Source of the DNA: HK1 sp965202735
GTDB taxonomy: Bacteria; Pseudomonadota; Gammaproteobacteria; HK1
Length of the DNA: 64,000 bases
Direction of reading: 5' to 3'
Assembly (NCBI GenBank): GCA_965202735.1
Contig: OZ241844.1
Coordinates: 1,798,001-1,862,000 of the forward strand
The position numbers and the translations under genes are program-made. The notes below the pieces were generated by a model, which was given only the letters and a program-made list of their open reading frames with translations, searched no databases and was not told the origin of the DNA. Shown here one piece after another: positions 7,526 through 16,454 of the stretch; position 1 is the stretch's first letter; each line of letters opens with the position of its first letter.

Positions 7526-9375
7526 TGCCGCCCGCGGCGGAGCGCCGCTCCGAACGCCTTGTGGGCGTGTTTCGAATCGTAGCTCGCGAACCTGGCCGCG
7601 AACTCGGCCCGCGTCGCGCGCTCGCGCTCGGCGAGCGCCGCGCACCGGGCGTCGACGGCATCGGCCGCGGCGGCGTCGAGCGAGGCCCGGGCCTGTTCCC
7701 GGAACGCCTCGAGCACCGCGCGCTGGACCTGCACGTCCTGATACGTCCCGAGGTTGTCCTGCAGGCGTTTCAGCCGGGCGATGGCGCGCTCCACCGGCTT
7801 CGCGGGATGGACGTCGCGGAAGAACTCCAGCAGGTACCGCAGGCGCTTGCACGTCTTGCGCAGATCGTGGAGCGCCTCGGCCGGACTGCCGCTGCCGATC
7901 GCCCGGCCCTCGGCCAGGACCCGGCGATGGACCTTGAGGATGCGCGCCGCCGACAGGACCCCGACGGGGACCAGCGCGTTCGCGCTCCGCGGGCGCACGG
8001 GCGCCCCGGATTCGAGGAACTTCCCGAGCGCGGCCCGCAGACGCCGGTAGCGCGCCGAACGCAGGGCGCGGCACAGGGCCCGGAGCTCGCGCTTCCTGAG
8101 CGCCTGGAGATGGTCGCGCAACGCGGCGGCCGCATCGCCCCTCCGCGAACCGGTACCTCCCCGCCCGGCCTGGCGGGTGACGGGGAGCCCGCGCAGCGCG
8201 GCGGCCGCATCGCTCCTCCGTGAACCGGTACCTCCCCGCCCGGCCTGGCGGGTGACGGGGAGCCCGCGCAGCGCGGCGGCCGCATCGCCCCTCCGTGAAC
8301 CGGTACCTCCCCGCCCGGCCTGGCGGGTGACGGGGAGCCCGCGCAGCGCGGCGGCCGCATCGCTCCTCCGTGAATCCGCCCGCGAGCGCCGGGAGGCCGC
8401 CCGGAGGCGGTCGCGCGGCGCGGCGGCGGCATCGTCCCGCCCGGCCTCGCCGTCGGGGGCGGGGACGCCGAGCTCCATCAGGTGGACGTCCAGGTCGCGC
8501 ACCGGCCCGGTGCGCCGTCCGAGCCAGCCGAGGTCGGCTCCGAGGCGCCGGGTGACGCTCGCCGGGAACACCCCCTTCATCTCCCGGAGCAGCGACCGCG
8601 TCCTGCGGACCGCGACGCGGAAGTCGTGCAGGCACTCGGGGTCGAGGTCCGCCTCGATGCCGGGCGCGTTCATCTCCAGCGCCGCGTCGAGCTGCCGGAG
8701 CAGGCGCCTGCAGGCGACGTCCGAGCGCGCATCGGGGCCGGTCCCGACGCGCGCCGGGACCGGCAGGCCGCCGAGGGCCGCATCCGGCCCGTCGGAGGCG
8801 GCGAGCATCGGCTCGCTCTCGTCGGGCTCCGCCCCCTCGACCTTCCGGAGCCGGCGAACGGCGCGGCGCGCGAAGCGTTCGTAGCCGCGCAGGGGATGGA
8901 CGATGAGCCGGTTCGGGCCGCGCCGCCCGGTGAGGCACTCCACCACCAGCACGGTCTTGTCCTCGGCATCGCGGCCCCGGGCGACGGTGCGCCGGCCCTT
9001 CGACTCGGCCACCACGAGCAGCCGCCGAATGTCGACCAGGGGAGAGAGCAGCGAGCGCAGCCGGAAGTGGGGGAGGTCGCGCGCGAACGCGGGCGGGCGG
9101 GCGGCGGGCGCCTCCTCGACGACCCCGGCGCGGCCGATCTCGCGGTAGCGAAGCACCGCTTCCCCGGGGAGCGCCACGTGCTCCAGCACGCGGCCGGCGC
9201 GGCGCAGGCGCCGGTCGAAGGTGTCGAGATAGCGCACGTGGACCGGCTGCCCCGGCGGCATCGAAACCGTGAGCTTCCGCACCGCGGCCGCGACGACCCG
9301 TCGCGCCGCGAGACGGCGCGGCACCGTGAACGCCCGCGCATCCGGAGCCGGAGGACTCTCCGTTCGTCTGCTCAT
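7522..9375 (-). CDS. CHAD-domain protein with a CYTH-like N-terminal part
   Basis: 617 residues. The C-terminal two thirds are a CHAD domain: helical, rich in Arg/His, with paired motifs LHDFRVAVRRTRSLLREM and LHDLRKTCKRLRYLLEFF. CHAD domains bind polyphosphate through these basic helices. The N-terminal 200 residues look like the beta-rich partner domain often fused to CHAD (CYTH-like), though I cannot confirm its catalytic motif. Between the two CHAD halves sit four near-identical repeats of 25 residues with the core RRGDAAAALRGLPVTRQAG. The ATG at 9375 lies inside a 47-bp duplication. The stop overlaps the start of the ParA-like gene. Confidence 0.8.
   Translation of the reverse strand: MSRRTESPPAPDARAFTVPRRLAARRVVAAAVRKLTVSMPPGQPVHVRYLDTFDRRLRRAGRVLEHVALPGEAVLRYREIGRAGVVEEAPAARPPAFARDLPHFRLRSLLSPLVDIRRLLVVAESKGRRTVARGRDAEDKTVLVVECLTGRRGPNRLIVHPLRGYERFARRAVRRLRKVEGAEPDESEPMLAASDGPDAALGGLPVPARVGTGPDARSDVACRRLLRQLDAALEMNAPGIEADLDPECLHDFRVAVRRTRSLLREMKGVFPASVTRRLGADLGWLGRRTGPVRDLDVHLMELGVPAPDGEAGRDDAAAAPRDRLRAASRRSRADSRRSDAAAALRGLPVTRQAGRGGTGSRRGDAAAALRGLPVTRQAGRGGTGSRRSDAAAALRGLPVTRQAGRGGTGSRRGDAAAALRDHLQALRKRELRALCRALRSARYRRLRAALGKFLESGAPVRPRSANALVPVGVLSAARILKVHRRVLAEGRAIGSGSPAEALHDLRKTCKRLRYLLEFFRDVHPAKPVERAIARLKRLQDNLGTYQDVQVQRAVLEAFREQARASLDAAAADAVDARCAALAERERATRAEFAARFASYDSKHAHKAFGAALRRGRQ
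8115..8372. repeat. 75-bp in-frame minisatellite inside the CHAD gene
   Basis: Three full copies (8115-8189, 8190-8264, 8265-8339) and a partial fourth differ at only a few bases. 75 bp equals 25 codons, so copy number can change without breaking the frame. The insert falls in the linker between the two CHAD halves. Confidence 0.9.
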
Positions 9376-9447
9376 CGGCGCGCAATCTACCGTGGTTGAG
9401 GACTCTCCGTTCGTCTGCTCATCGGTGCGCCATCCACCGTGGTTGGA
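9354..9447. repeat. 47-bp direct duplication over the CHAD gene start
   Basis: 9354-9400 and 9401-9447 are near-identical and both begin GACTCTCCGTTCGTCTGCTC. The inner copy carries the start codon of the CHAD gene; the outer copy carries a second ATG that runs into a stop after about 11 codons. Confidence 0.85.
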
Positions 9448-9476
9448 GCCGCGGATCATCAAGCCGGCTTCCATGG

Positions 9477-9599
9477 CGGAAATTCCCGCCAGGCGGGAAC
9501 AGACCCCTGAAATCCCCTCGATTCGACACCCTGAAGGTCGAAATCACACCACAATTCCACCACGGCGCGGCCTCTCCCGGGCGCTGGCGGGAATTGCTG
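9477..9599 (+). mobile_element. MITE-A copy 1
   Basis: 123-bp non-coding element with the family body and right end GGCGGGAATTGCTG. The left end is slightly altered (CGGAAATTCCCGCC). It is flanked by the 9-bp direct repeat CTTCCATGG at 9468-9476 and 9600-9608, read as a target-site duplication. It lies upstream of the CHAD gene. Confidence 0.85.
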
Positions 9600-9673
9600 C
9601 TTCCATGGCGGAAATTCTCGTCATGTCCACCCGCGGTCCTGCGGTGGCGCGGGTCCGGCGCTTGATCCGGCCT

Positions 9674-9795
9674 CAGCAATTCCCGCCTGGCGGGAACATG
9701 CCCTCGAAATCCTCTCGATTGGACGCCCTGGTGGTCGGAATTGCGCCGGAATCCCATCGCGGCACAGCCTCTCCGGTCGTTAGCGGGAATGGCTG
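9674..9795 (+). mobile_element. MITE-A copy 2
   Basis: 122 bp from CAGCAATTCCCGCC to the inverted end CGGGAATGGCTG. A perfect 9-bp duplication, ATCCGGCCT, flanks it at 9665-9673 and 9796-9804. The body has diverged from copy 1, so this is an older or different subfamily insertion. Confidence 0.9.
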
Positions 9796-9879
9796 ATCCG
9801 GCCTCGATTGCACTGAACAGGGGGAATGATACGCCTTGCCATGCAGTCGGACGCCAGAACGAGAATTGCCGCTTCCATG

Positions 9880-9997
9880 GGTGCGGGTCCGATTCGTGGT
9901 GTCCCCGGGCTCGAGGGCGTCCCGCCCTTGCGGGCGAGAGCGGGATGTCCTCGATTCCGGGGTCTCCCGGAGCTCGCTCACCAATCGGACGCGCGCC
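9880..9997. mobile_element. MITE-C, single copy
   Basis: 118-bp segment with imperfect inverted ends (GGTGCGGGTCCGATT at the left; the complement of CCAATCGGACGCGCGCC at the right) and a perfect 10-bp flanking duplication CGCTTCCATG at 9870-9879 and 9998-10007. The inner sequence does not match MITE-A or MITE-B. Its right part supplies the last codons and stop of the lipocalin gene. Confidence 0.7.
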
Positions 9998-11189
9998 CGC
10001 TTCCATGACGACCGGACCCGGCGCCGGGGTTCGACGGCCCCGCCTCTCCGATGCCGCCGAGGTCGAGCTTCCCGGTGTAGCCCGTCATCTCCAGGTAGCC
10101 GACACCGGCGACCGGCCGGCCCTCCCGCTCGCCGCGGTAGCGCACCGCGCCCTCCCAGTACGCCGGCAGGACGCCGTGCGCGGTGAAGACCTCCTGGGCG
10201 TCGAGGCGCGGGCGGACGTCCAGCCACAGGTCGAGGTCCGGGACCGCCACCCGCCATTCCACCGGATACTCGGTGCCGGTGGCCCCGCTCCGCCAGCGCC
10301 GTCCGGGGCGGAACGTCACCCCGCCCGGCCCGATGGGACGGACGCCGCCGTTCGCGTCCACGAAGGTGCCGAAGGTGTCGGGACCGTAGCCGCCCCGCAC
10401 GTCGCGGATGCCGAACAGCATCAGGTCGGCGCCGTCGTCGAGCTGGACGCTCATCCAGTCCCAGCCGGCCTTGCCCTCCGTCAGGGAGTCCGAGAAGAAC
10501 TCGTGGTCCATCCAGGCCCGGCCGGTAACCGTGAATTCCTCGTCCCCGACGGCGACGGTGCCGGAGGCCGCCATGCGGGTGAACGAGAGGTAGTGCGAGA
10601 CGGCTCGCGGGTCGCCGGCCACCTTGCGGCTCACCCCCTCGCGTCCATGCACGACCACGGGCTTCGCGGGCTCGAGCACGAGGCGGAGCGCCGCGTCCCG
10701 GTGCATCGCGGTCAGCGCCTGCGCCGGGCGCGCCTCGTCGCCCGGCCGCCACTCGACGCTCCAGTTGCCGTTCCAGATGCGTCGCGTTCCGGCGTCGGCG
10801 CCGGCGATACCCGGGCCGGCCCGGTTCAGGCGTTCGGCGACCACGAATCGCCCGCCGTCCGTGTCGGTGACGACGAAGTGCGCGAGATGCACCTGGTCGA
10901 GGTCCCAGGCCGACGGCGGCTGCGCATCGACCGTTCGCGCCCTCCGGAAGAAGGTCAGCTCGAATCCGAAGTGCCGCCCCGACGCGGTGAACAGGTTGCC
11001 GGTGTAGTACCACCACTCCGACTCGAACTCGGGATGCCCGAAGTGATCGCGCGGGAACTCGAACGAGTAGCCCGGAGCCACCCGCGCGAACGGCGAGGCC
11101 GGCGCGGCGGCATCGTCCGCCGCACCCGCCGCGGCGGCGGCCACCGCAATGAGCGTGGCGGTCAGGCGCGGGAATCGCGGCACGGTCAT
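9978..11189 (-). CDS. AttH-like lipocalin / carotenoid 1,2-hydratase-like protein
   Basis: 403-residue exported protein with an N-terminal signal (LTATLIAVAAAAAGAADDA). It has the two-lobed lipocalin-like fold of the AttH/CrtC superfamily, seen in FESEWWYYTGNL, AWMDHEFFS, GWDWMSVQL and AYWEGAVRY. The start is set by the ATGA overlap with the permease stop. It sits at the end of an ATPase-permease-lipocalin unit, an arrangement known from AttEFGH-type loci; a role in handling a lipid or hydrophobic ligand in the periplasm is likely, and carotenoid hydratase activity is not implied. The last residues and the stop at 9978 lie inside MITE-C, so the native tail has been replaced. Confidence 0.8.
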   Translation of the reverse strand: MTVPRFPRLTATLIAVAAAAAGAADDAAAPASPFARVAPGYSFEFPRDHFGHPEFESEWWYYTGNLFTASGRHFGFELTFFRRARTVDAQPPSAWDLDQVHLAHFVVTDTDGGRFVVAERLNRAGPGIAGADAGTRRIWNGNWSVEWRPGDEARPAQALTAMHRDAALRLVLEPAKPVVVHGREGVSRKVAGDPRAVSHYLSFTRMAASGTVAVGDEEFTVTGRAWMDHEFFSDSLTEGKAGWDWMSVQLDDGADLMLFGIRDVRGGYGPDTFGTFVDANGGVRPIGPGGVTFRPGRRWRSGATGTEYPVEWRVAVPDLDLWLDVRPRLDAQEVFTAHGVLPAYWEGAVRYRGEREGRPVAGVGYLEMTGYTGKLDLGGIGEAGPSNPGAGSGRHGSGRASDW

Positions 11190-13771
11190 TCTCCCCTCAG
11201 CACCTCGACCGGGTTCAGCCGCGCCCCGACGCGGGCCGGATACAGGCCCGACGCCACGCTCGCCGCGAAGACGAAGCCCAGGGCGCCGGCGAGGAAGGCC
11301 ACGGGCCAGTGGAGCTGCACGCTCCATCCGAAGGACTGCTTGTGGATCACCAGCAGGTTCACCTGCGACCACGCGACGCCGAGCACGAGGCCCAGCAGGC
11401 ACGCGGTCAGGCCGAGCAACCCCGCCTGCATCAGGACCAGGCCGCGGACCTGGCCCATCGACGCGCCGTGCATCCGCAGTTGGGCAAGCTCCACCCGGCG
11501 GTCGAACACCAGGTTCAGCAGCGCCTCGGCCATGCCGAGAACGGCCACGAAGATCGCGATCGCCTCCAGGGCCCAGGTGATCGCGAAGGTGCGGTCGAAG
11601 ATCTCGATGGACCGCTCGCGGAGCTTCCCGGCCGGCGTCACCAGCACTTCGAGGCCGGAGACGGCCCGCACCAGCGCCGCGCGGCTCGCCTCGAAGCCGG
11701 CGCCCGGCTCGAGATGGACGGCGAGGCTCGAGACCCGCCGATCGGGCAGGTGCCGGAGCAGCGCGTCCCGGTCGCCGATCACGAATCCCCGCTCGCCGGA
11801 GTAGTCGTAGAACACGCCGGCCACGCGCAGCTCCACGCTCTCCGCGCCCAGCGGCAGCCGGATGGTGTCGCCGGTGCCGACGCGGTGGCGATCGCTGAAC
11901 AGCTCGCTCACGATCACGCCGTCGCCGGCGGCGAGCCGCGGCCAGATCGCCTCCGGGGCGGGGCCGTCGAGAAACTCGATGCCCGAGTGCCGGTGGTAGA
12001 GCGCCACGTCGGCGAGGCCGAGGGTGGCCGGGACCCCGGCGTAGCGGAGCGGCCAGGTGCGGTAGCGGCCGACGTCCAGCACCCCGGGCGCCGCCTCGAG
12101 CCTCGCCGCCACATCCTCGCTCATGGTGGCCGGCGCGCCGCGCCCGCCGCCTCCGGCCGGGCTCACGTAGAAGTCCGCCTGCAACCGGTACTCCACCCAG
12201 GCCACCACCGTCTCGCGGAAGCTGCCGACCATCACCGCCATGCCGACGATCAGCGCGGTGGCGGTCGCCATCGCGGTCACCATCACCGAGGTGCGGCCGA
12301 GCGATGCGGCGACCCCCCGGGCCGCGAGGCGGGGGACGGCTCCGAACCGTGTGGCGATCCATCGATCGCAGAGGGCGGACACCGCCATCGACATCCGCGG
12401 GGAGATCAGCGCCGCGGCGCCGATGAGACAGACCAGCGCCGCGTAGCCTCCGACCGGAATCCGCCCGGCGGGCGGCACGACGGAGCACACCGCCGCGAGC
12501 GCCACCAGCGCCGCGGCCGCGACGGTGAGCCGGGGGCTCGCGGCGTGGACCCGGTAGTCGAGGGACGCCGCGGCCATCGCCTCGGTGGGGGCCACGCCCG
12601 CGGCCTCGCGCGCCGGCCACCACGCGGAGAGCACCGAGACCCCGATCCCCGACACCACCGCGATGCCGACGGTCCAGGGACGAAACGCGATCTCGCCCGG
12701 CGTGCTGCTCACGTAGAGTGCGCTGACGGTCTGTCCGACCGCGTCCAGCGCCCCGACCGCGAGCAGCCGCCCGAGCGCGAGACCGGCCGCGACCCCGAGC
12801 GCGCCGAACACCGCCCCCTCGAGCAGGAACGCCGCGCGCACCATCGCCCGCGACGCGCCGAGCGCCCGGACGATGCCGATCTGCGAACGCCGCCGGACGA
12901 TGTATGCGCTCACCGTGCTGTAGATGAGGAACGCCCCGACCAGGATGGCGGCGTAGCTCATCATGCGCAGGTTCCAGCGGAACGCGCCGAGCATCCGGCG
13001 GCTGTCCTCCGTCCCCGTCCCGGCCGGGAGGATCGAGGCGGCGGGCGGGAGGAGTGGGGCGAGCAACGCGCGCCAGTCGCGCGCATCGCCCTCATCACGC
13101 GCGTCTCCCTGCGTATGGACGTAGATCCGGTCGAGCCGCCCGATGCGGCCGAGCGCCCGCTGCGCCGGCGCGATGTCCATCACGACGAAGCTTCCGGCCG
13201 CGACCGGGGCGTCGAGGACTCCCTGCACGTCGAGCCTCAGCCGGCGGTCGCCGACGACGAGCTCCAGAGTCTCGCCGGGCGACACGCCGAGCGATGCGCT
13301 CACCCACGCCGAGGACTCCCCGATCGGCTCCCGGACACCGGACCGGCGCAGTCCGCCGGCGTCGCGGAACCGCGTGTCCCCGACCAGGTCCACCCCGAAC
13401 AGCGGCACCTGCTCGCCGGTCGCCCGCCGCAGCGCGAAGCTCTCGATGCGGGGCGAGAACTCGAGCGGCTCCGGCAGCCGCGCCAGCGCGCCGTAGGCGG
13501 CTTCCGGAATGCCGCCGACCTGCGTGATCTCGTAGCTCGCCGAGCCCTGGAGCGATTCCAGCGACGACCGGAACGATCCCATCGAGGCTTCGCTCGCCAG
13601 GTCCACCGCCACGACCACGGCCACCCCGAGCGCCACCGCCGCCACCGTCAGCAGCGCCCGCACCGGGTCCGCGGCGAGCGGGCGGACGATCAGGCGGTAC
13701 AGCGCCACCGCCCACGCCGCGGCCGCCCCCGGGGAGGTCTGCCGAGGCACCGTACCGAACCGGCGAGACAT
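11186..13771 (-). CDS. FtsX/MacB-type ABC transporter permease
   Basis: 861-residue inner-membrane permease of the LolCE/MacB class. An N-terminal transmembrane helix (ALLTVAAVALGVAVVVAVDLAS) is followed by a large periplasmic domain, then two blocks of several helices. The segment RRSQIGIVRALGASRAMV is the usual FtsX-domain coupling region, and a second FtsX domain ends the protein (ELAQLRMHGASMGQVRGLVLMQAG). The ATG at 13771 is preferred; upstream GTG starts would read into the 69-bp repeat. Partners are the LolD-type ATPase upstream and the lipocalin downstream (ATGA overlap). Two fused FtsX domains fit extraction of a lipid or lipoprotein-like substrate rather than import. Confidence 0.88.
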   Translation of the reverse strand: MSRRFGTVPRQTSPGAAAAWAVALYRLIVRPLAADPVRALLTVAAVALGVAVVVAVDLASEASMGSFRSSLESLQGSASYEITQVGGIPEAAYGALARLPEPLEFSPRIESFALRRATGEQVPLFGVDLVGDTRFRDAGGLRRSGVREPIGESSAWVSASLGVSPGETLELVVGDRRLRLDVQGVLDAPVAAGSFVVMDIAPAQRALGRIGRLDRIYVHTQGDARDEGDARDWRALLAPLLPPAASILPAGTGTEDSRRMLGAFRWNLRMMSYAAILVGAFLIYSTVSAYIVRRRSQIGIVRALGASRAMVRAAFLLEGAVFGALGVAAGLALGRLLAVGALDAVGQTVSALYVSSTPGEIAFRPWTVGIAVVSGIGVSVLSAWWPAREAAGVAPTEAMAAASLDYRVHAASPRLTVAAAALVALAAVCSVVPPAGRIPVGGYAALVCLIGAAALISPRMSMAVSALCDRWIATRFGAVPRLAARGVAASLGRTSVMVTAMATATALIVGMAVMVGSFRETVVAWVEYRLQADFYVSPAGGGGRGAPATMSEDVAARLEAAPGVLDVGRYRTWPLRYAGVPATLGLADVALYHRHSGIEFLDGPAPEAIWPRLAAGDGVIVSELFSDRHRVGTGDTIRLPLGAESVELRVAGVFYDYSGERGFVIGDRDALLRHLPDRRVSSLAVHLEPGAGFEASRAALVRAVSGLEVLVTPAGKLRERSIEIFDRTFAITWALEAIAIFVAVLGMAEALLNLVFDRRVELAQLRMHGASMGQVRGLVLMQAGLLGLTACLLGLVLGVAWSQVNLLVIHKQSFGWSVQLHWPVAFLAGALGFVFAASVASGLYPARVGARLNPVEVLRGE

Positions 13772-13773
13772 GA

Positions 13774-13930
13774 GCGGCGCTACGGGCCGGAGCCCCTGTG
13801 CCCGCACCGGGTCCGCGGCGACCGGGCGGACGGGCGGACGGCGCGGCGCTGCGGACCGGAGCCCCTGTGCCCGCACCGGGTCCGTGGCGACTGGGCGGAC
13901 GAGCGGACAGCGCGGCGCTGCGGGCCGGAG
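13774..13930. repeat. 69-bp tandem repeat upstream of the permease
   Basis: Copies at 13774-13842 and 13843-13911 plus a partial third, each starting GCGGCGCT. The permease frame reads open through it (69 = 3 x 23). Together with further GC-rich sequence this fills the roughly 400-bp gap (13772-14177) between permease and ATPase, which holds no other gene I can support. Confidence 0.8.
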
Positions 13931-14177
13931 CCGCCGGAGTGCGGGGAGACGCCGATCACCGGGCTCACCGAAAGCGCCTCGATCGGCGTGGAGCCTCCGG
14001 AGCGCGGGGGACGTCCGCCTCCGCCGAAGACCCGCGGTGGTCGAAGCGGACGGGACGTCCGTGCTCGCGGGGACGGCTCATGATCTCGTGCGCGGCGACC
14101 CGCCCGCCTCCGGGGACGTCCGTGCGCGCGGGGACGGCTCGCTCGGGGTCCGGCCCGATGATGCGGACGACGGCACC

Positions 14178-14891
14178 TCAGGAGCTCCCGTGCCGCGGAG
14201 ACCGCGGGTCGCCGCCGACCAGCGTTCCGTTGCCGACCAGCGTTCCGTTGTCGAGCACGAGGCGGCGGTCGCACACCGCGGCGGCGGCCGGGTCGTGGGT
14301 GGCCATGAGCACGCTGGTGCCGAGCGCTCTCCTCAGCTCGCGCAGCAGACCCATCACCGTCTCCGCGGTCTGCGTGTCGAGGCGTCCCGTCGGCTCGTCG
14401 GCCAGGAGCAGGGCCGGGTCGTGCACCAGCGCCCGCGCGATGGCGACGCACTGCATCTGTCCGCCCGACAACTGGTGCGGCCGGCGCTCGGCCAGATGCG
14501 CGACGCCCGCCAGCTCCATCAGCCGCAGCGCCCGCGGCCGCGCCTTGCGCACTCCCGCGAGCTGCAGCGGCAGCTCCACGTTCTCCACCGCGCTGAGCGA
14601 CGGCAGCAACTGCAGGAACTGGAACACGAACCCGATCCTGGCCCGGCGGAGCCGGGTCAGCGCATCGTCGTCCAGCGACGACGTCCCGACTCCCTCGATC
14701 TCGACCTCCCCGCTCGAGGGCAGGTCGGCGGCGCCGGCCAGGTTGAGCAGGGTCGTCTTGCCGCAGCCGCTGCGGCCCACCAGGGCGACGTACTCGCCCC
14801 GGTCGAGCCGCAGGGTGACACCGTCGAGGGCGGGGATCCGCCGCTCGGCGACGATGTAGTGCTTGCTGACATTGCGGAAGCTGAGGACCAT
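14178..14891 (-). CDS. LolD/MacB-type ABC transporter ATP-binding protein
   Basis: 237-residue ATPase. Walker A GRSGCGKTT is at 39-47, the Q-loop is near FQFLQLLPSL, the signature LSGGQMQCVAIARAL at 141-155, Walker B LLLADEPTG at 161-169, and the H-loop His in MATHD at about 199. The signature departs from the usual LSGGQQQRVAIARAL: the conserved Arg is Cys and one Gln is Met. The D-loop reads GRLD. The C-terminus carries a short duplication (NGTLVGNGTLVG) from an 18-bp repeat at about 14220. It energises the adjacent FtsX-type permease. Confidence 0.9.
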   Translation of the reverse strand: MVLSFRNVSKHYIVAERRIPALDGVTLRLDRGEYVALVGRSGCGKTTLLNLAGAADLPSSGEVEIEGVGTSSLDDDALTRLRRARIGFVFQFLQLLPSLSAVENVELPLQLAGVRKARPRALRLMELAGVAHLAERRPHQLSGGQMQCVAIARALVHDPALLLADEPTGRLDTQTAETVMGLLRELRRALGTSVLMATHDPAAAAVCDRRLVLDNGTLVGNGTLVGGDPRSPRHGSS

Positions 14892-14952
14892 GGCTGCGCG
14901 CGGACGATATCAGACGCGGGGGCCGGCGCGGACCGGACGCGATGTCCCCCCG

Positions 14953-15020
14953 GAGCTGTCCGGAAGCCGTGACGAGCGGGTCATCAGACGCCCGAGCCGA
15001 GCCTCCGATGCCGAAACGGG
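14953..15020 (-). mobile_element. MITE-B remnant, truncated
   Basis: About 68 bp resemble the terminal half of MITE-B in reverse orientation (CTGTCCGGAAGCCGTGACGA, then GGTCATCAG...CCTCCGATGCCG). The other half and any flanking duplication are gone. It lies within the 14892-15272 gap, where I see no gene. Confidence 0.55.
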
Positions 15021-15272
15021 TAGTATCTCAGTGACCGCGTCGGACAGGCCCTCGCCAGCGCCGAGCTGCGGAACCCGTCAACGACATTGAGACATCGGGG
15101 GTCTTCATTTACTGTGCAATCCGTGATGTGTCCGCCGCACTTGGCGGGTTGATTCGGACCTCTGCGGGCAGCGCTTGGGGTGTCGGGCTTCCGTGAACGA
15201 AGCGTTCCGGGTGTCGGCTCCAGGCTTGGCGCAGGATGCGTTTGCGTTCGACTCGAGGAGGACAGAGCGTTG

Positions 15273-16382
15273 ATGAATGCGGCAGCCGTGTGTGGCCTGT
15301 TGACGGCAGTACTTCTTGCCGGTTGCGCCACCGCGGGAAAGGGAGTGGACCCGACCATCCCGATCCGCCCGGTGGTCGACCCGGGTGCGCGAAAGGCCGC
15401 GCTGGCTGCTCTTTCGCCGTCGGAAAGACGTACATACTGTTACGGGCGGGTCCACGACACGGCGCATCTGTCTCCCGTCGCAACGATCGGAGGACCGATC
15501 AGGAGACAGCAATCGAACGCGCAACGAGCAGGCAACGTCCTCTTCGAGAACATTGCCGCTTGGTATCTGGGTCGGGAAGGCGCGGCGGACGCCATCCGGC
15601 GCACCCTGGCGGAAGGGGCGAGGATCAGAGCATTCGCCAAGCTGGCACGCTATTCGCCGCGCGGATACACCAATTACAACCCGATGAATGAGCCCGCCTG
15701 GCAGGTGGCCAATTTCATGGTGCCACTGGCTCATGCCTATGCCGTCCTGGAGGAAGAGTATCCGGAGGAAACCGACCTGCTCTCGTCGGTCCGGCAGTGG
15801 GGCGACCGTTTGTTCGAGGCGACGAGCAATGCGGGCGATTCATTCCGGGGGCGTGCTCGAGGGGCCGACCGTCGAGCCCTGATTGCGGCGGGCTGGGCGT
15901 TGTGGGGAAACGTGACCGGCAATCGCGACATTCTTGCCCGCGCTTATCGGTATTACCTTCTGGGGGTCGAGAGCATCGGGCACGGTGGAGTCGAACGACT
16001 CTTTCGCTTCACGCATCCGGAACGTCACCTCTATTACGCGAACATGACCTACGGCGCTGCGTCGGTTGCAGCCCATGCGCTCTACCGCTCCGGCGCAGGG
16101 GATGTCTATACCGTCGCCCCGGGGGGCGGGACTCTGGTCGAAGGCGTGACATGGCTGTGGACACGCTACTCGAAGAACGCTCCCGCGGACCTGCTGCGAC
16201 GCCACCATCCAGGTAGCCGCGGAGTGGGCTGGGTGGAACTGTTCGTGCGTGAATTTCCGGGCCATACGACGGCCAGGGACATGGAGACTTGGCTCGCCGC
16301 CCATCCCGGGCCGTACTACGTGAACATGGGCGGTGGCCCGACCACCTGCCTCTTCCGCCGGATCACGGCAAATTCGTTCTGA
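15273..16382 (+). CDS. Alginate-lyase-like (AlgL/PL5-type) lipoprotein
   Basis: 369 residues beginning with a lipoprotein signal whose lipobox LLAGC puts the lipidated Cys at residue 18. The ATG at 15273 follows a good ribosome site (GAGGAGGACAG). The helical repeats (RRALIAAGWALWGNVTGN, HLYYANMTYGAASVAAHAL) resemble the alpha/alpha toroid of polysaccharide-lyase family 5 alginate lyases, including an aromatic Tyr-Tyr-Asn stretch. I cannot align the catalytic Tyr/Arg/His set with certainty, so activity is unproven. No alginate biosynthesis genes are nearby. A membrane-anchored lyase or a polysaccharide-binding relative are both possible. Confidence 0.6.
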   Translation: MNAAAVCGLLTAVLLAGCATAGKGVDPTIPIRPVVDPGARKAALAALSPSERRTYCYGRVHDTAHLSPVATIGGPIRRQQSNAQRAGNVLFENIAAWYLGREGAADAIRRTLAEGARIRAFAKLARYSPRGYTNYNPMNEPAWQVANFMVPLAHAYAVLEEEYPEETDLLSSVRQWGDRLFEATSNAGDSFRGRARGADRRALIAAGWALWGNVTGNRDILARAYRYYLLGVESIGHGGVERLFRFTHPERHLYYANMTYGAASVAAHALYRSGAGDVYTVAPGGGTLVEGVTWLWTRYSKNAPADLLRRHHPGSRGVGWVELFVREFPGHTTARDMETWLAAHPGPYYVNMGGGPTTCLFRRITANSF

Positions 16383-16454
16383 TCCGTCGCCCCGGGTCAG
16401 GCTTGCTCCCTCGAAGCCCGCTCCCTCGACGGTGCCGCCCCCGTCGTAGCGCAG

